From contig NZ_FOMR01000009.1 in the NCBI RefSeq assembly GCF_900112705.1, positions 94,899 through 158,898 of the forward strand: 64,000 nucleotides of DNA, written 5' to 3'. Shown here piece after piece: positions 46,742 to 55,254 of this stretch; within the stretch, counting starts at the first letter, position 1; the number at the start of each line of letters is the position of its first letter. This DNA comes from Lentibacillus persicus. Lineage in GTDB: Bacteria; Bacillota; Bacilli; Bacillales; Amphibacillaceae. The position numbers and the translations under genes are program-made. The notes under the pieces are model-generated. The model did no database searches. It had not been told where the DNA came from and saw only the letters and a list, made by a program, of their open reading frames with translations.

Positions 46742-47842
46742 TTATATTTTAACAGCACCATTTGTGGAAACTGTGATATCGAGCGGTTTGATGCCTGCTG
46801 CTTTCCATGCGCTCATGAGTTCCTCTGCTTTTTCACGCGTTGGCATAAAAGCAATGCCGCAATCTCCGCCACCGGCACCTGAAGGCTTACCGGCACCGCC
46901 AAAGTCTTCGGCGAGATCGCACAATGTTTTTAACAATGGTGTTTCGATATCAACATTCGCATCTCTTCCAACGGCAGCAAGCGCACGCCGGTTTTGTTTT
47001 GTTCCGTCAATAATCGCACTGGGCTCATTCGCTGCCATGCCGTCTAAAAACGTGCTGACCGCCGTTCTGCTGTCTGCCATGAATTGCTCATACAACTTCC
47101 GGTTGTCCGTCTTAAGCTGCAAAATACCCTGGACCAATTGATGTGTCGATGCAGGCGAGCCAGTCCATCCGATACACATATGGATGTTATCGGGCAATTG
47201 TATCGGGTTAACACGGAAATACGGCCAGTCCTTATTAACGAGTTCCGTTACACTGGACGACGCATTGTACGCCTCGCGCAGCCAGTCTGCCTGAAACGAA
47301 GCATACTGCAGAACACCGCCGAAAGATGATGCCGCAACGTCTGCCCCTGAGCCGCTCCCTTGTGTTTTCACATGCGAAATGGCCGCTAATTTAAAAATCA
47401 GCTTTTTGGATGGTTTTTCGGGCCAAAATCGCTTTAAAATCGCTGCCACCACAGAGGTGACAACGGCCGCACTCGAACCGAGACCATATTTTCTTCCTGA
47501 TGCATCATCGAGCTCGCTGCGGACGAAAAGATGAAATGGCGCCAGTTCAACGTTATTCTCGCTTAAATATGTATAGACGATATTCATTGCTTCTTCGACA
47601 AATCGAACACGCCTGTCATCTGTTTTGACCTGGACAGCACCGGATTCGTAGACCCAGGGCATGGCATCTAAATCAAACGACTCAAGCGTCAGCCGGTTTT
47701 CGCTCGTATCCTTTAATGTCGCGTATACAAAGCGATCGACTGCTGTTACAACTAATTTTTGATACTTTTCCAGCACGGCAAATTCCCCGGCAACCATCAA
47801 CTTTCCGGGGACTTTAATTGTTAAAGGTGACTCAGGCAACAT
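46742..47842 (-). CDS. mvaK2: Phosphomevalonate kinase
   Basis: This GHMP kinase (366 residues from the ATG at 47842, preceded by AGGGG) phosphorylates mevalonate 5-phosphate. Motifs are KVPGKLMVAGEFAVLEKY at the N-terminus, KYGLGSSAAVVTSVVAAIL (about residues 115-133) and PSGAGGGDCGIAFM near the C-terminus (about residues 318-331). It is the last gene of the operon, with nine bases between it and mvaD. Confidence 0.95.
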   Translation of the reverse strand: MLPESPLTIKVPGKLMVAGEFAVLEKYQKLVVTAVDRFVYATLKDTSENRLTLESFDLDAMPWVYESGAVQVKTDDRRVRFVEEAMNIVYTYLSENNVELAPFHLFVRSELDDASGRKYGLGSSAAVVTSVVAAILKRFWPEKPSKKLIFKLAAISHVKTQGSGSGADVAASSFGGVLQYASFQADWLREAYNASSSVTELVNKDWPYFRVNPIQLPDNIHMCIGWTGSPASTHQLVQGILQLKTDNRKLYEQFMADSRTAVSTFLDGMAANEPSAIIDGTKQNRRALAAVGRDANVDIETPLLKTLCDLAEDFGGAGKPSGAGGGDCGIAFMPTREKAEELMSAWKAAGIKPLDITVSTNGAVKI

Positions 47843-47851
47843 GTTCAACCC

Positions 47852-48829
47852 CTATACGTAGGATACGCCCTGACCGGGTCTGCTTACTTTAATGTCATGA
47901 ACGCCAGGCACGTCTTGAAGTGTGTTTCGGATGGTCTCTTCGTGTTCCGGTGTATAAAGCACTTTAACATTCGGTCCCGCATCAATTGTGAAAAATGCCG
48001 GAACACCTTCTGAACGTAGCTTGCGAACAGTCTCCATAATGGCCAACGTGGTGCTTTGCCAGTACGAAAACGGCGGATTGGCGGCCAAAGTGGTCGCGTG
48101 CATCCGCAGACAATTCGCTTCAGCTATTTCGCCCACTTTTTCAAAGTCCTTTTCAGCAATACCTGCTTTAATCGCTTCAAGATCATCCGGAATGCTCTCC
48201 ACCCAGGCAGAATAGAACGTGGACGTTTCAACCGTTCGCTTCATCCCTTCCCTGCTCAAAACTTTCTTTTCATCCGAGGAGAGCACCACAGCAGCAACCC
48301 TGAGGTCCCAATGGTCAGCTGGTGCGATTTGGATCGCATATGAATCCGATCCGTCAGCCTCCGCACCTTTTTCCCACTCAACAAAACCGCCATAGACCGA
48401 GCGGCAGGCGGAACCGGATCCTTGCCGTGTCAAAATGGAGAGCGCCTGCGCATTATCAGGCAAGCCAATTGCCCGTGAAGCGGCAGCAGCCAGCGCTGCG
48501 AAACCTGAAGCAGATGAAGCAAATCCCGCTGCAGTCGGTACATGGTTGGTTGAATGCACATAAGCAAACGCATCAGGTCGGCCCGCTGCTTTGCGTATCC
48601 GGTCGAGAAATGCGCTTACCCGGTGGTGTTCTGCACCTTCAACCAGTCGGTCATTTAAATAAAACTGATCAGCCGTTAAACTATCCTGAAAATCAACGGT
48701 TGTCGTCGTATAGAAACCATCCAATGTCAGTGACAGGCTGTTATTCATTGGCAAAATCAGTGACTCGTCACGTTTTCCCCAATATTTGATAAGGGCAATA
48801 TTTGTATGGGCTTTTGCTGTTGCTTTCAT
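47852..48829 (-). CDS. mvaD: Diphosphomevalonate decarboxylase
   Basis: The 325-residue enzyme makes isopentenyl diphosphate by ATP-dependent decarboxylation. It starts MKATAKAHTNIALIKYWGKRDE and has TAAGFASSASGFAALAAAAS (about residues 94-113), RQGSGSACRSVYGGFVEW (about 136-153) and AGPNVKVLY near the C-terminus. It is full length. AAAGGGG precedes the ATG. A hairpin separates it from the upstream mevalonate kinase gene. Confidence 0.97.
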   Translation of the reverse strand: MKATAKAHTNIALIKYWGKRDESLILPMNNSLSLTLDGFYTTTTVDFQDSLTADQFYLNDRLVEGAEHHRVSAFLDRIRKAAGRPDAFAYVHSTNHVPTAAGFASSASGFAALAAAASRAIGLPDNAQALSILTRQGSGSACRSVYGGFVEWEKGAEADGSDSYAIQIAPADHWDLRVAAVVLSSDEKKVLSREGMKRTVETSTFYSAWVESIPDDLEAIKAGIAEKDFEKVGEIAEANCLRMHATTLAANPPFSYWQSTTLAIMETVRKLRSEGVPAFFTIDAGPNVKVLYTPEHEETIRNTLQDVPGVHDIKVSRPGQGVSYV

Positions 48830-48855
48830 GATATAACCCCTTTAGTATTCGTGGG

Positions 48856-48923
48856 CCTGTTCAAAAAACGAGGTAAAATGACTTAAGTCGCTTCACGGTC
48901 ATTTTACCTTTAAGTTGAACAGG
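48856..48923 (-). terminator. Nested hairpin between mvk and mvaD (possible attenuator)
   Basis: An inner stem of AGGTAAAATGAC (48871-48882) and its complement (48898-48909) is followed on the minus strand by CG and T6, as in a terminator. An outer pair, CCTGTTCAA (48856-48864) with TTGAACAGG (48915-48923), encloses it. It sits inside the operon, so partial termination is possible. Confidence 0.7.
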
Positions 48924-48929
48924 TAATTT

Positions 48930-49898
48930 TTAATCTGCTTGTTTGCTGCCTAATGAGAAGGACCATACAGCATGTGCACCAAATTTTTTCAGTTTTTCAC
49001 ACAGCTGTTTTGAGTGCACTTCATTTTTAGCGAGTGCAATGACACAGCCGCCATTGCCGCCGCCTGTTAATTTAGCACCCAGAGCACCTTCCTGGCGTGC
49101 GATATAGATCAGACGGTTCAATCCTGCATCGCTCACACCCAATGCTTCCAGTTCTTTTTGCGCTTCATTCAGCATATTGCCGAGAACATGTTTGCTCGCC
49201 GTCTCGAGCGCTGTTCGGGCACGATGCGTCAGTTCTCCCAGCCGCTCGAGCTTTCGGTGAATCCGTCGTGGTGCTGATTTCAGCAAATTCGTGACCGATT
49301 CCACCGCAAGACGCGTATCCCCCATTCTGCCGGAATCGGCAACAATGAAATGGAAGTCGCCCTGCGGCTCAATCATGTCAAACGGCTCATCTTTTTCATA
49401 CCAGACAGGCATCTCAGAGGTGATCGTCAGCGTATCAATCCCGCTCGGCTCCCCGTGCGCATGCCGTTCTGAAATATCAGCGAGACGCAGAATATCCGCC
49501 ATTTCATAACCTTGCTCCGCGTAGGCAAAAAGTGAGCGGATAACTGCAACCGATACCGAGGCGCTTGAACCAAGCCCCTTTCCAGGCGGTATTGAGGATT
49601 TTATCCGGATAAGCAGGTTTTCACAAGGTATCTCAAGATAATCCAGCGTTTCTCTGATACACGCGGTCAAACCGTTCAGCGCATCAGGAGCTGAATCAAT
49701 TGGACCATGATAAAATGTGCTGTCAATTTTCACTGAACCAGGCACATAATCAACAATCGATTCAACGCCGACGTGCGGAAATGGAAGGGAAATGGCAGGT
49801 TGTCCGTGCACAACTGCATGTTCACCAATTAAAATCAACTTGCTATGAGCTACACCAATAGCTGTTTGTACTGAAGTTGTCGCTTTTTCGATGCTCAT
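48930..49898 (-). CDS. mvk: Mevalonate kinase
   Basis: The 322-residue GHMP kinase phosphorylates mevalonate at C5. It has AHSKLILIGEHAVVHGQPAI at the N-terminus, PPGKGLGSSASVSVAVIRS (about residues 101-119) and GALGAKLTGGGNGGCVIAL (about residues 278-296). Its ATG overlaps the HMG-CoA reductase stop by four bases. Confidence 0.97.
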   Translation of the reverse strand: MSIEKATTSVQTAIGVAHSKLILIGEHAVVHGQPAISLPFPHVGVESIVDYVPGSVKIDSTFYHGPIDSAPDALNGLTACIRETLDYLEIPCENLLIRIKSSIPPGKGLGSSASVSVAVIRSLFAYAEQGYEMADILRLADISERHAHGEPSGIDTLTITSEMPVWYEKDEPFDMIEPQGDFHFIVADSGRMGDTRLAVESVTNLLKSAPRRIHRKLERLGELTHRARTALETASKHVLGNMLNEAQKELEALGVSDAGLNRLIYIARQEGALGAKLTGGGNGGCVIALAKNEVHSKQLCEKLKKFGAHAVWSFSLGSKQAD

Positions 49899-51184
49899 TT
49901 TTTATATTCTTCCACCAATTCTTTAGCTTTTCCGACACGGATTTCTTTCTCATCAATTAACCGTTGTGAGATCATATCTATCATCTCCCCTGTGGCTCCT
50001 GCTGCAATGGCAACAGAGCGAGAATGTAGTGCCATATGCCCCTTCTGGATGCCATCTGTCGCCAATGCTTTCAGCGCTCCCAGATTTTGGGCAAGTCCTA
50101 CAGCCACAATGACTTGCGAAAGTTCGCGGGCTGAATCAACATTCAACAGTTTATGGGCAAGTTTGGCAATCGGGTGCACTCGAATTGAGCCGCCGACAGT
50201 CCCAACCGACATCGGCAATTCCAATTCACCGACTAAATTTCCCTGTTCATCTTTATACCACGTTGTCATCGATGTATACATGCCGTCGCGTGCAGCATGC
50301 GCATGCGCACCTGCTTCAACCGCCCGCCAGTCATTGCCGGTCGCAATAACAACCGGGTCTATCCCGTTCATAATACCTTTGTTATGGGTGACAGCCCGAT
50401 ACGGATCAGACGCGGCAAATTCATACGCATGAATCACCCCATCACGCACTTCTTCCCCGGAAAAATCACCGGTTTCAAGCAACTCCGGCGGTATAACACA
50501 TCGGGCGCTTGCCAGACAACGTTCAGGATAATTAGACAAAATTCGCAAGTAAACCTTTCCCCCGGTCAATTCCTCAACAACCGGCGCAAGCGACTCAGCC
50601 ATCGTATTAATCATGTTGGCTCCCATCGCATCGCATGTGTTGACGTAAAGATGAAGGACAAGCATCTTGCCGTATTGTGAATCGGATTCTTCATTTATCA
50701 GACGAACTTCCAGATCCTCGGCACCCCCGCCGCGTTCCTGCAGGCTTGGGTACGCATTGTTGGCAGCTTCAAGCAGCATGGCTTTTTCGTTTAGTATGGC
50801 CGCTTTTGCTTCATTAAAATCAGCACAGCCGACAACTTGAATCTGACCGGTCATGACGCGATCGGTTGCTTCGGCGGTAAACCCACCATTATTCCTGACA
50901 ATTTTCGCAATATGGCTTGCTGATGCCACAACTGATGGCTCCTCTATTGCCATTGGGATACAATATTCTTTCCCGTTTATAAGGAAATTCAATCCCATCC
51001 CCAATGGAAGCGGAAACGTGCCAATTACATTTTCGATCATGTTATTGGCTGTATCGATCGGCAGCGGCTCTTTGGAAAATAAATAAGCCGCATCCTCTTC
51101 GGTAAACATATCCATTGAAGCAAGCAATTTTCGGCGTTCTTCAACTGTCATATTATAAAAGCCGGGAATTCTGGACGTTTCCAT
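49895..51184 (-). CDS. mvaA: Hydroxymethylglutaryl-CoA reductase (class II)
   Basis: This 429-residue enzyme is of the class II, 'degradative' sequence type, which in many Gram-positive bacteria works in biosynthesis. Motifs include ENVIGTFPLPLGMGLNFLIN (catalytic Glu), VYTN-like VNTCDAMGANMINTMAE, and HNKGIMNGIDPVVIATGNDWRA (catalytic Lys and Asp). The C-terminal helical flap ending LVEEYKK is present. It heads the operon with mvk, mvaD and mvaK2. HMG-CoA synthase is not in the window. Confidence 0.96.
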   Translation of the reverse strand: METSRIPGFYNMTVEERRKLLASMDMFTEEDAAYLFSKEPLPIDTANNMIENVIGTFPLPLGMGLNFLINGKEYCIPMAIEEPSVVASASHIAKIVRNNGGFTAEATDRVMTGQIQVVGCADFNEAKAAILNEKAMLLEAANNAYPSLQERGGGAEDLEVRLINEESDSQYGKMLVLHLYVNTCDAMGANMINTMAESLAPVVEELTGGKVYLRILSNYPERCLASARCVIPPELLETGDFSGEEVRDGVIHAYEFAASDPYRAVTHNKGIMNGIDPVVIATGNDWRAVEAGAHAHAARDGMYTSMTTWYKDEQGNLVGELELPMSVGTVGGSIRVHPIAKLAHKLLNVDSARELSQVIVAVGLAQNLGALKALATDGIQKGHMALHSRSVAIAAGATGEMIDMISQRLIDEKEIRVGKAKELVEEYKK

Positions 51185-51213
51185 ACCAATTCATCCTTTT
51201 TTATAACCACCGT

Positions 51214-51242
51214 ATTATATGTGAATGCCAAAGTTTTTGAAA
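51214..51242 (-). promoter_or_regulatory. Candidate promoter of the mevalonate operon
   Basis: A perfect TATAAT (51214-51219) lies 30 bases before the HMG-CoA reductase start. TTTCAA (51237-51242), 17 bases upstream, is a poor -35 match. Confidence 0.5.
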
Positions 51243-51282
51243 CAAATTACTGTTTCTATTATGTAAAAAAACAGCATAAAAT

Positions 51283-51328
51283 GCAAATAAACAAGGCTGT
51301 TAACATCATAACAACCTTGTTTATTTGC
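51283..51328 (-). terminator. Terminator of the tRNA operon
   Basis: A 20-base arm (51283-51302, containing AACAAGGCTGTTA) pairs with 51309-51328 with one mismatch. On the minus strand it is followed by a T-rich region, between the tRNA-Lys gene and the mevalonate operon. Confidence 0.8.
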
Positions 51329-51370
51329 CTAATCGTCGGTTATGTAATTTGCTAACGTTTTTTAGTCAGA

Positions 51371-51443
51371 TGAGCCATGGAGGATTCGAACCTCCGACCC
51401 TCTGATTAAAAGTCAGATGCTCTGCCAGCTGAGCTAATGGCTC
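51371..51443 (-). tRNA. tRNA-Lys (UUU)
   Basis: The acceptor stem GAGCCAT/ATGGCTC, the T-loop GGTTCGAATC and the anticodon loop CTTTTAA give anticodon TTT. CCA is not encoded. It is the last of six tRNAs transcribed in order Glu, Val, Thr, Tyr, Gln, Lys. Confidence 0.97.
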
Positions 51444-51499
51444 ACGTATATTATTGATAAAATATTTTTATTTAAAAAAACTGCCGGAAATAAAAAAAG

Positions 51500-51571
51500 C
51501 TGGGCTAGCTGGATTCGAACCAGCGAATCACGGGATCAAAACCCGATGCCTTACCGCTTGGCTATAGCCCA
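51500..51571 (-). tRNA. tRNA-Gln (UUG)
   Basis: TGGGCTA/TAGCCCA acceptor with G discriminator; the anticodon loop TTTTGAT gives TTG. CCA is not encoded. Confidence 0.97.
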
Positions 51572-51584
51572 ATAGAAAGTATGG

Positions 51585-51666
51585 TGGAGGGGGAGAGATT
51601 CGAACTCCCGAACCCTGAGGGAGCGGATTTACAGTCCGCCGCGTTTAGCCACTTCGCTACCCCTCC
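51585..51666 (-). tRNA. tRNA-Tyr (GUA)
   Basis: It has the long variable arm of class II tRNAs (82 nt), and the anticodon loop CTGTAAA gives GTA. Confidence 0.97.
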
Positions 51667-51713
51667 GTAAATAGTGTTCGTATTAATGATTTGTTTTATA
51701 CATGGAAAATAAA

Positions 51714-51789
<76 letters not shown>

Positions 51790-51854
51790 AAAAATATAAA
51801 TTATTGTTTTAGTGGCATGTTCATTTTCGATGTGTGGAAGTTATTCCGTTGAAA

Positions 51855-51930
51855 TGGTGGAGGATGCTGGGCTCGAACCAGCGACCCCCTGCTTGTAAGG
51901 CAGGTGCTCTCCCAACTGAGCTAATCCTCC
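51855..51930 (-). tRNA. tRNA-Val (UAC)
   Basis: The anticodon loop CTTACAA gives TAC, the acceptor stem is GGAGGAT/ATCCTCC, and CCA is encoded. Confidence 0.97.
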
Positions 51931-51932
51931 AA

Positions 51933-52007
51933 TGGTGACCCGTACGGGACTCGAACCCGTGTTACCGCCGTGAAAGGGCGGTGTCTTAACCGCTTGACCA
52001 ACGGGCC
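51933..52007 (-). tRNA. tRNA-Glu (UUC)
   Basis: The anticodon loop CTTTCAC gives TTC, the acceptor stem is GGCCCGT/ACGGGTC, and CCA is encoded. It is the first tRNA of the cluster. Confidence 0.97.
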
Positions 52008-52172
52008 ATAAAGGGCGTGTACCATGTTTCGAAAAAACATAGCGAAAACCGACAAATTTTATTATATACAGCTTACCCCTCTTTGTAAAGAGGTAAAGGA
52101 AAATTTTTATTCCCAATTTCGTTTTTTCATTTTATACTGAAGTTAACCTTCAATCAACGGGGGGATAAAACA

Positions 52173-52901
52173 ATGGAGCGTATTTTCCTTGAAGAGCATG
52201 GCGAACCGTTTACGGCGTTCGGTGCAAGTCATTTAGCTGCGTTATTCATTTATTTTGCCGGAATAGTCGTGTTTCTCATATTTTCCAAAAAGATCACAGG
52301 TAACACGTTGGCTTACAGCATCATCCGCTGGAGTTTGTTTAGCCTGCTGATATTATCCGAAGTTAGTTATCAGACCTATACCGCACTTAACGGCATCTGG
52401 AGTTTGGCAGATCATATCTTTCTCCACCTTTGCGGCATAGCCGGAATAACCGGCGCTATTGCTCTCATCACGCATAATAAAATGCTGATCCAGATAACGT
52501 TTTTCATCGGGCTTGTCCCCGCGTTTCTGGCATTGCTCACCCCTGAGTTGCCATATGACCTGCCGCACTACCGTTATATAAAATTTTTCATTCATCATAC
52601 TGTGATTTCGTGGACGAGTCTATTTTTAGTCGTTACAAGCGGCGTAACGATCTCATTTAAATCGTTCCTGAAAACATATGGTTTGTTGTTAGTTTATGCT
52701 GCGGTTATCGGCTTTCTGGTTAACCCGCTGTTGGGATCCAACTATTTATATTTAGCGCATACACCAACGGCGAATACACCGCTTGACCTGCTCGGTAGCG
52801 GCGTCTGGTATTATATCAATTTATGTGTGCTTGCATTTGTCGTCTTTGCGGTGCAATTCTTGGCCTATCGTTTTTTCACGCGCAAATCACCTAAGCGCTA
52901 A
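52173..52901 (+). CDS. YwaF family (TIGR02206) membrane protein
   Basis: The 242-residue protein has seven hydrophobic helices and the conserved SLADHIFLHLCGIAGITGAIAL and YRYIKFFIHHTVISWTSLFL segments, consistent with the YwaF/TIGR02206 family of unknown function. The histidines in the helices may bind a cofactor, but none is known. GGGGGG precedes the ATG. Its stop overlaps the stop of a small membrane gene on the other strand. Confidence 0.85.
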   Translation: MERIFLEEHGEPFTAFGASHLAALFIYFAGIVVFLIFSKKITGNTLAYSIIRWSLFSLLILSEVSYQTYTALNGIWSLADHIFLHLCGIAGITGAIALITHNKMLIQITFFIGLVPAFLALLTPELPYDLPHYRYIKFFIHHTVISWTSLFLVVTSGVTISFKSFLKTYGLLLVYAAVIGFLVNPLLGSNYLYLAHTPTANTPLDLLGSGVWYYINLCVLAFVVFAVQFLAYRFFTRKSPKR

Positions 52902-53065
52902 GTGTATATAAAAGCGACTACCCAGACGATCACAACCACCGGTAACGAAGTGTAAAGTGTGCGCCATACGCTCATGCCATGTTTTTTGACTAGAAATATC
53001 GCCACAAACACTTCCATAATCGTAACAACAATGGCGAGTATGATAAGGATTGAGAAAGCTTGCAA
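52898..53065 (-). CDS. Small two-helix membrane protein (55 residues)
   Basis: From the TTG at 53065, eight bases after AGAGGAAG, the minus strand reads MQAFSILIILAIVVTIMEVF, a short loop VKKHGMSVWRTLY, and a second helix SLPVVVIVWVVAFIYT. Two hydrophobic helices with a basic turn are convincing despite the size. It is convergent with the YwaF-like gene and overlaps its stop by two bases. I do not recognise a family. Confidence 0.65.
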   Translation of the reverse strand: MQAFSILIILAIVVTIMEVFVAIFLVKKHGMSVWRTLYTSLPVVVIVWVVAFIYT

Positions 53066-53138
53066 TGTCGATTCTTCCTCTCGTTACAGACTTGTTTCCG
53101 TTATTAGACCTTTCTCTTTGTTTAGTTTCACAGGTTAC

Positions 53139-53729
53139 TCAGGCATTTGGCAAATCGGGAATGTCAGACAATATATCGTTCATTGAAAAGGAAACGCATT
53201 GAACGCGAGGAGATGTGACTGTTTCATCTTCCTGGTAAATTTCTTTTAAGTCATAGTGCTTCCCATTTAATGTATACTGCTCAAGCGCCTTCTGCACCGG
53301 GTCGACCAGCCAATATTCAGCTATACCATATTTAGCATACGTTTCCATTTTTTCCATGCGGTCACGCTTAACAGACGATGGCGACAGTACCTCGACGGCT
53401 AAATCAGGGCTGCCTTCAACCCCTTTACCAGTTACAATCTTAAGCCTTGTTTTATGAATCATAACGAGATCAGGCTGCCTGACTTCATGCTCAGACAGTA
53501 TCACATCAATCGGCGCAATCAATGTTATATAATCGTTTTGGCAGCTTTGAATCAGCAGCTTAGATAAATACTGACTCAGCAATTGATGCACCGGATGCGG
53601 AGAAGGAGATATAGCCTGCAACACACCGTCAGCCAGCTCATAACGCATACCATCATCCGGAAGATCGGCATACTGATCATAAGTCATTGGTGGCTCTTTG
53701 GCTTTATCGGGATATTTTTTATGGGTCAT
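53139..53729 (-). CDS. Uma2 family endonuclease (DUF820)
   Basis: The 196-residue protein has MTYDQYADLPDDGMRYELADG, then EVRQPDLVMI, SPDLAVEVLSPSS and KMETYAKYGIAEYWLVDP. These are the acidic and lysine positions of the Uma2 family, restriction-endonuclease-like nucleases common in cyanobacteria and some Firmicutes. The true role is not known. The ATG at 53729 follows AAGGTGGGG; the GTG at 53741 overlaps that site. Confidence 0.9.
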   Translation of the reverse strand: MTHKKYPDKAKEPPMTYDQYADLPDDGMRYELADGVLQAISPSPHPVHQLLSQYLSKLLIQSCQNDYITLIAPIDVILSEHEVRQPDLVMIHKTRLKIVTGKGVEGSPDLAVEVLSPSSVKRDRMEKMETYAKYGIAEYWLVDPVQKALEQYTLNGKHYDLKEIYQEDETVTSPRVQCVSFSMNDILSDIPDLPNA

Positions 53730-53784
53730 GTATATCCCCACCTTTTATCTTCGTTTTTAGTCTAGCAGAAGGCTGTAAGGAACC

Positions 53785-54630
53785 TCATTTCAACTGTTTC
53801 TTTCTGACTTCTTCAACGTTATTATTATGCATTTCCCTAAATAGTTCCATCTTAATTTTTTCGTTTTCCTCATAACCAAATAATCTATTTAACAACATAT
53901 CAATAGTATTATTTGGATCGTGTATTAATAACCCATACTTATTATTTAATTCATATTCCCGAAAATAATCATTGTATATTATTCTAATTAACACTTGATG
54001 ATCCTCCAACGAGGCAAAAAGTATTTTTGGCTTAGCCTGAAGGGGTATGAATTCTCCATTTTTAGAACGGTCAAACATCGTAATATCAAACAATAGATAA
54101 TTTAACGAGATAACATATTTTGACATAAAATCCTCTGCAGTTATACCTTTTGGCAATACAAATAAATCGACTCTAGCATTTCTGAGTCCTTTGTCGATTT
54201 TTATCATTTCATCTTCATTGTTGTTAAATGATAGATCTTTGTTAATTCTATAACCAAGATTGTTTGGAATATAAAGGCTTAGAATAGGGAAAGCAAATAG
54301 ATCATTTTGATTAATAGTACCGTTATGACGTACTGGTATAGCAATCCTTTTTTGTTTACCAATTCCTTCCCTTTTGAAGTTGAGTAAAGGTGCTTTAATT
54401 TCTCCATTTTTTCTAAAATAAAAACCATGCCAAGATACTGCGTTCATTTTTAAGGGAAATGGCATTTTTCCACATTCTGTTTGCAAATATACGTCATCAA
54501 ATAGACTATTCTTTGCTGCATCGATCATAATATCTAATTCTCCATTTGCATCTTGATAACGCACAGAAGGTTGCTTCATTTTTATTGTTAAAACGTTAAT
54601 TCCGTTATACATAAGTTTCAATTTACCCAA
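53785..54630 (-). CDS. Uncharacterised protein in an AT-rich orphan pair
   Basis: I do not recognise this 281-residue protein. It seems soluble, with no signal peptide or helices, and is rich in Asn, Lys and Ile. Visible segments include NAVSWHGFYFRKNGEIKAP, IGKQKRIAIPVRHNGTINQN and MSKYVISLNYLLFDITMFDRSKNG. Codon use and base composition are more AT-rich than the neighbours, suggesting transfer. It lies 57 bases after a second unknown gene (54688-54951) and is probably cotranscribed. Confidence 0.75.
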   Translation of the reverse strand: MGKLKLMYNGINVLTIKMKQPSVRYQDANGELDIMIDAAKNSLFDDVYLQTECGKMPFPLKMNAVSWHGFYFRKNGEIKAPLLNFKREGIGKQKRIAIPVRHNGTINQNDLFAFPILSLYIPNNLGYRINKDLSFNNNEDEMIKIDKGLRNARVDLFVLPKGITAEDFMSKYVISLNYLLFDITMFDRSKNGEFIPLQAKPKILFASLEDHQVLIRIIYNDYFREYELNNKYGLLIHDPNNTIDMLLNRLFGYEENEKIKMELFREMHNNNVEEVRKKQLK

Positions 54631-54687
54631 GGCTACTCCCCATTTTCCAGTTTTTCATTCTTTTATATTTTGCTTACAAAAAACTCC

Positions 54688-54951
54688 CTAGCATGAGAAA
54701 AAATTACTTACTCTATCCATTAAATTTTTAATTTCAAAAAATAATTCCCTATAACCATTAATACGTAAATTATAACACAGCTCTCCACAACTGGATGAAC
54801 TAAAATAATCTCTTATTTTTTTATTAATTTCTACTACAGAAGTATATCCAGTATTAACTGAAGGAAAATCTAAAGGCTTATTATGGCTAAAAATTTCTAG
54901 TTCGAAAATGTTTGCATCCTTTATTATGTGAATATCAAAATTATTTGGCAT
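54688..54951 (-). CDS. Uncharacterised small protein, upstream partner of 53785-54630
   Basis: The 87-residue protein starts MPNNFDIHIIKDANIFELEI after GTTAGAGGTGAT, a usable binding site. It is AT-rich and unrecognised. The same frame is open for about 50 codons upstream and reads like protein (RFPQSLSRYAWLYDLLDK), but without ATG, GTG or TTG. The gene could be the 3' part of a longer, broken gene. With the downstream gene it forms an orphan two-gene unit. Confidence 0.6.
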   Translation of the reverse strand: MPNNFDIHIIKDANIFELEIFSHNKPLDFPSVNTGYTSVVEINKKIRDYFSSSSCGELCYNLRINGYRELFFEIKNLMDRVSNFFSC

Positions 54952-55209
54952 ATCATCACCTCTAACTGTTTTTATTCTGCCTCTATAATAAACTACTTTG
55001 TCTAATAAGTCATAGAGCCAGGCATAGCGGGAAAGAGACTGTGGAAACCTTCTCTCTGAGATGAGGGCAACCCCTGCTAAGTAATAGCGAATTTCTTTAG
55101 ATTTCTCTCAATTACTTTGCTTTCTACCTTACTATGTGTCACTGCCAATTTTAAATTTAAAATTAACGTAAAAAGACCCAAAGTAAGATTGGGTCTTTTT
55201 ACGTTATAA

Positions 55210-55254
55210 CTATTGCAACAACTGCAATACGCCTTGTGGTTGTTGGTTGGCTTG
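55210..55254 (-). other. Second flagellin C-terminal tail (downstream exon of the intron)
   Basis: The 45 bases encode QANQQPQGVLQLLQ and stop, nearly identical in protein to the end of the complete flagellin (QAQQRPQGVLQLLQ) but with different codons. This tail follows the group I intron and has no start of its own. It is the likely downstream exon. Confidence 0.8.

Noticed and set aside
51841..52116. Open frame across the tRNA-Val and tRNA-Glu genes
   Set aside because: It is a reading of tRNA sequence, not a gene.
54990..55110. Possible structured RNA upstream of the orphan pair
   Set aside because: I could not match it to any riboswitch or ncRNA class, and the minus strand reads as open coding sequence in frame with the downstream gene.
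55210..55254. A second, degraded flagellin gene
   Set aside because: Only the last 14 codons are present and they directly follow a group I intron, so a downstream exon explains it better than a pseudogene remnant.
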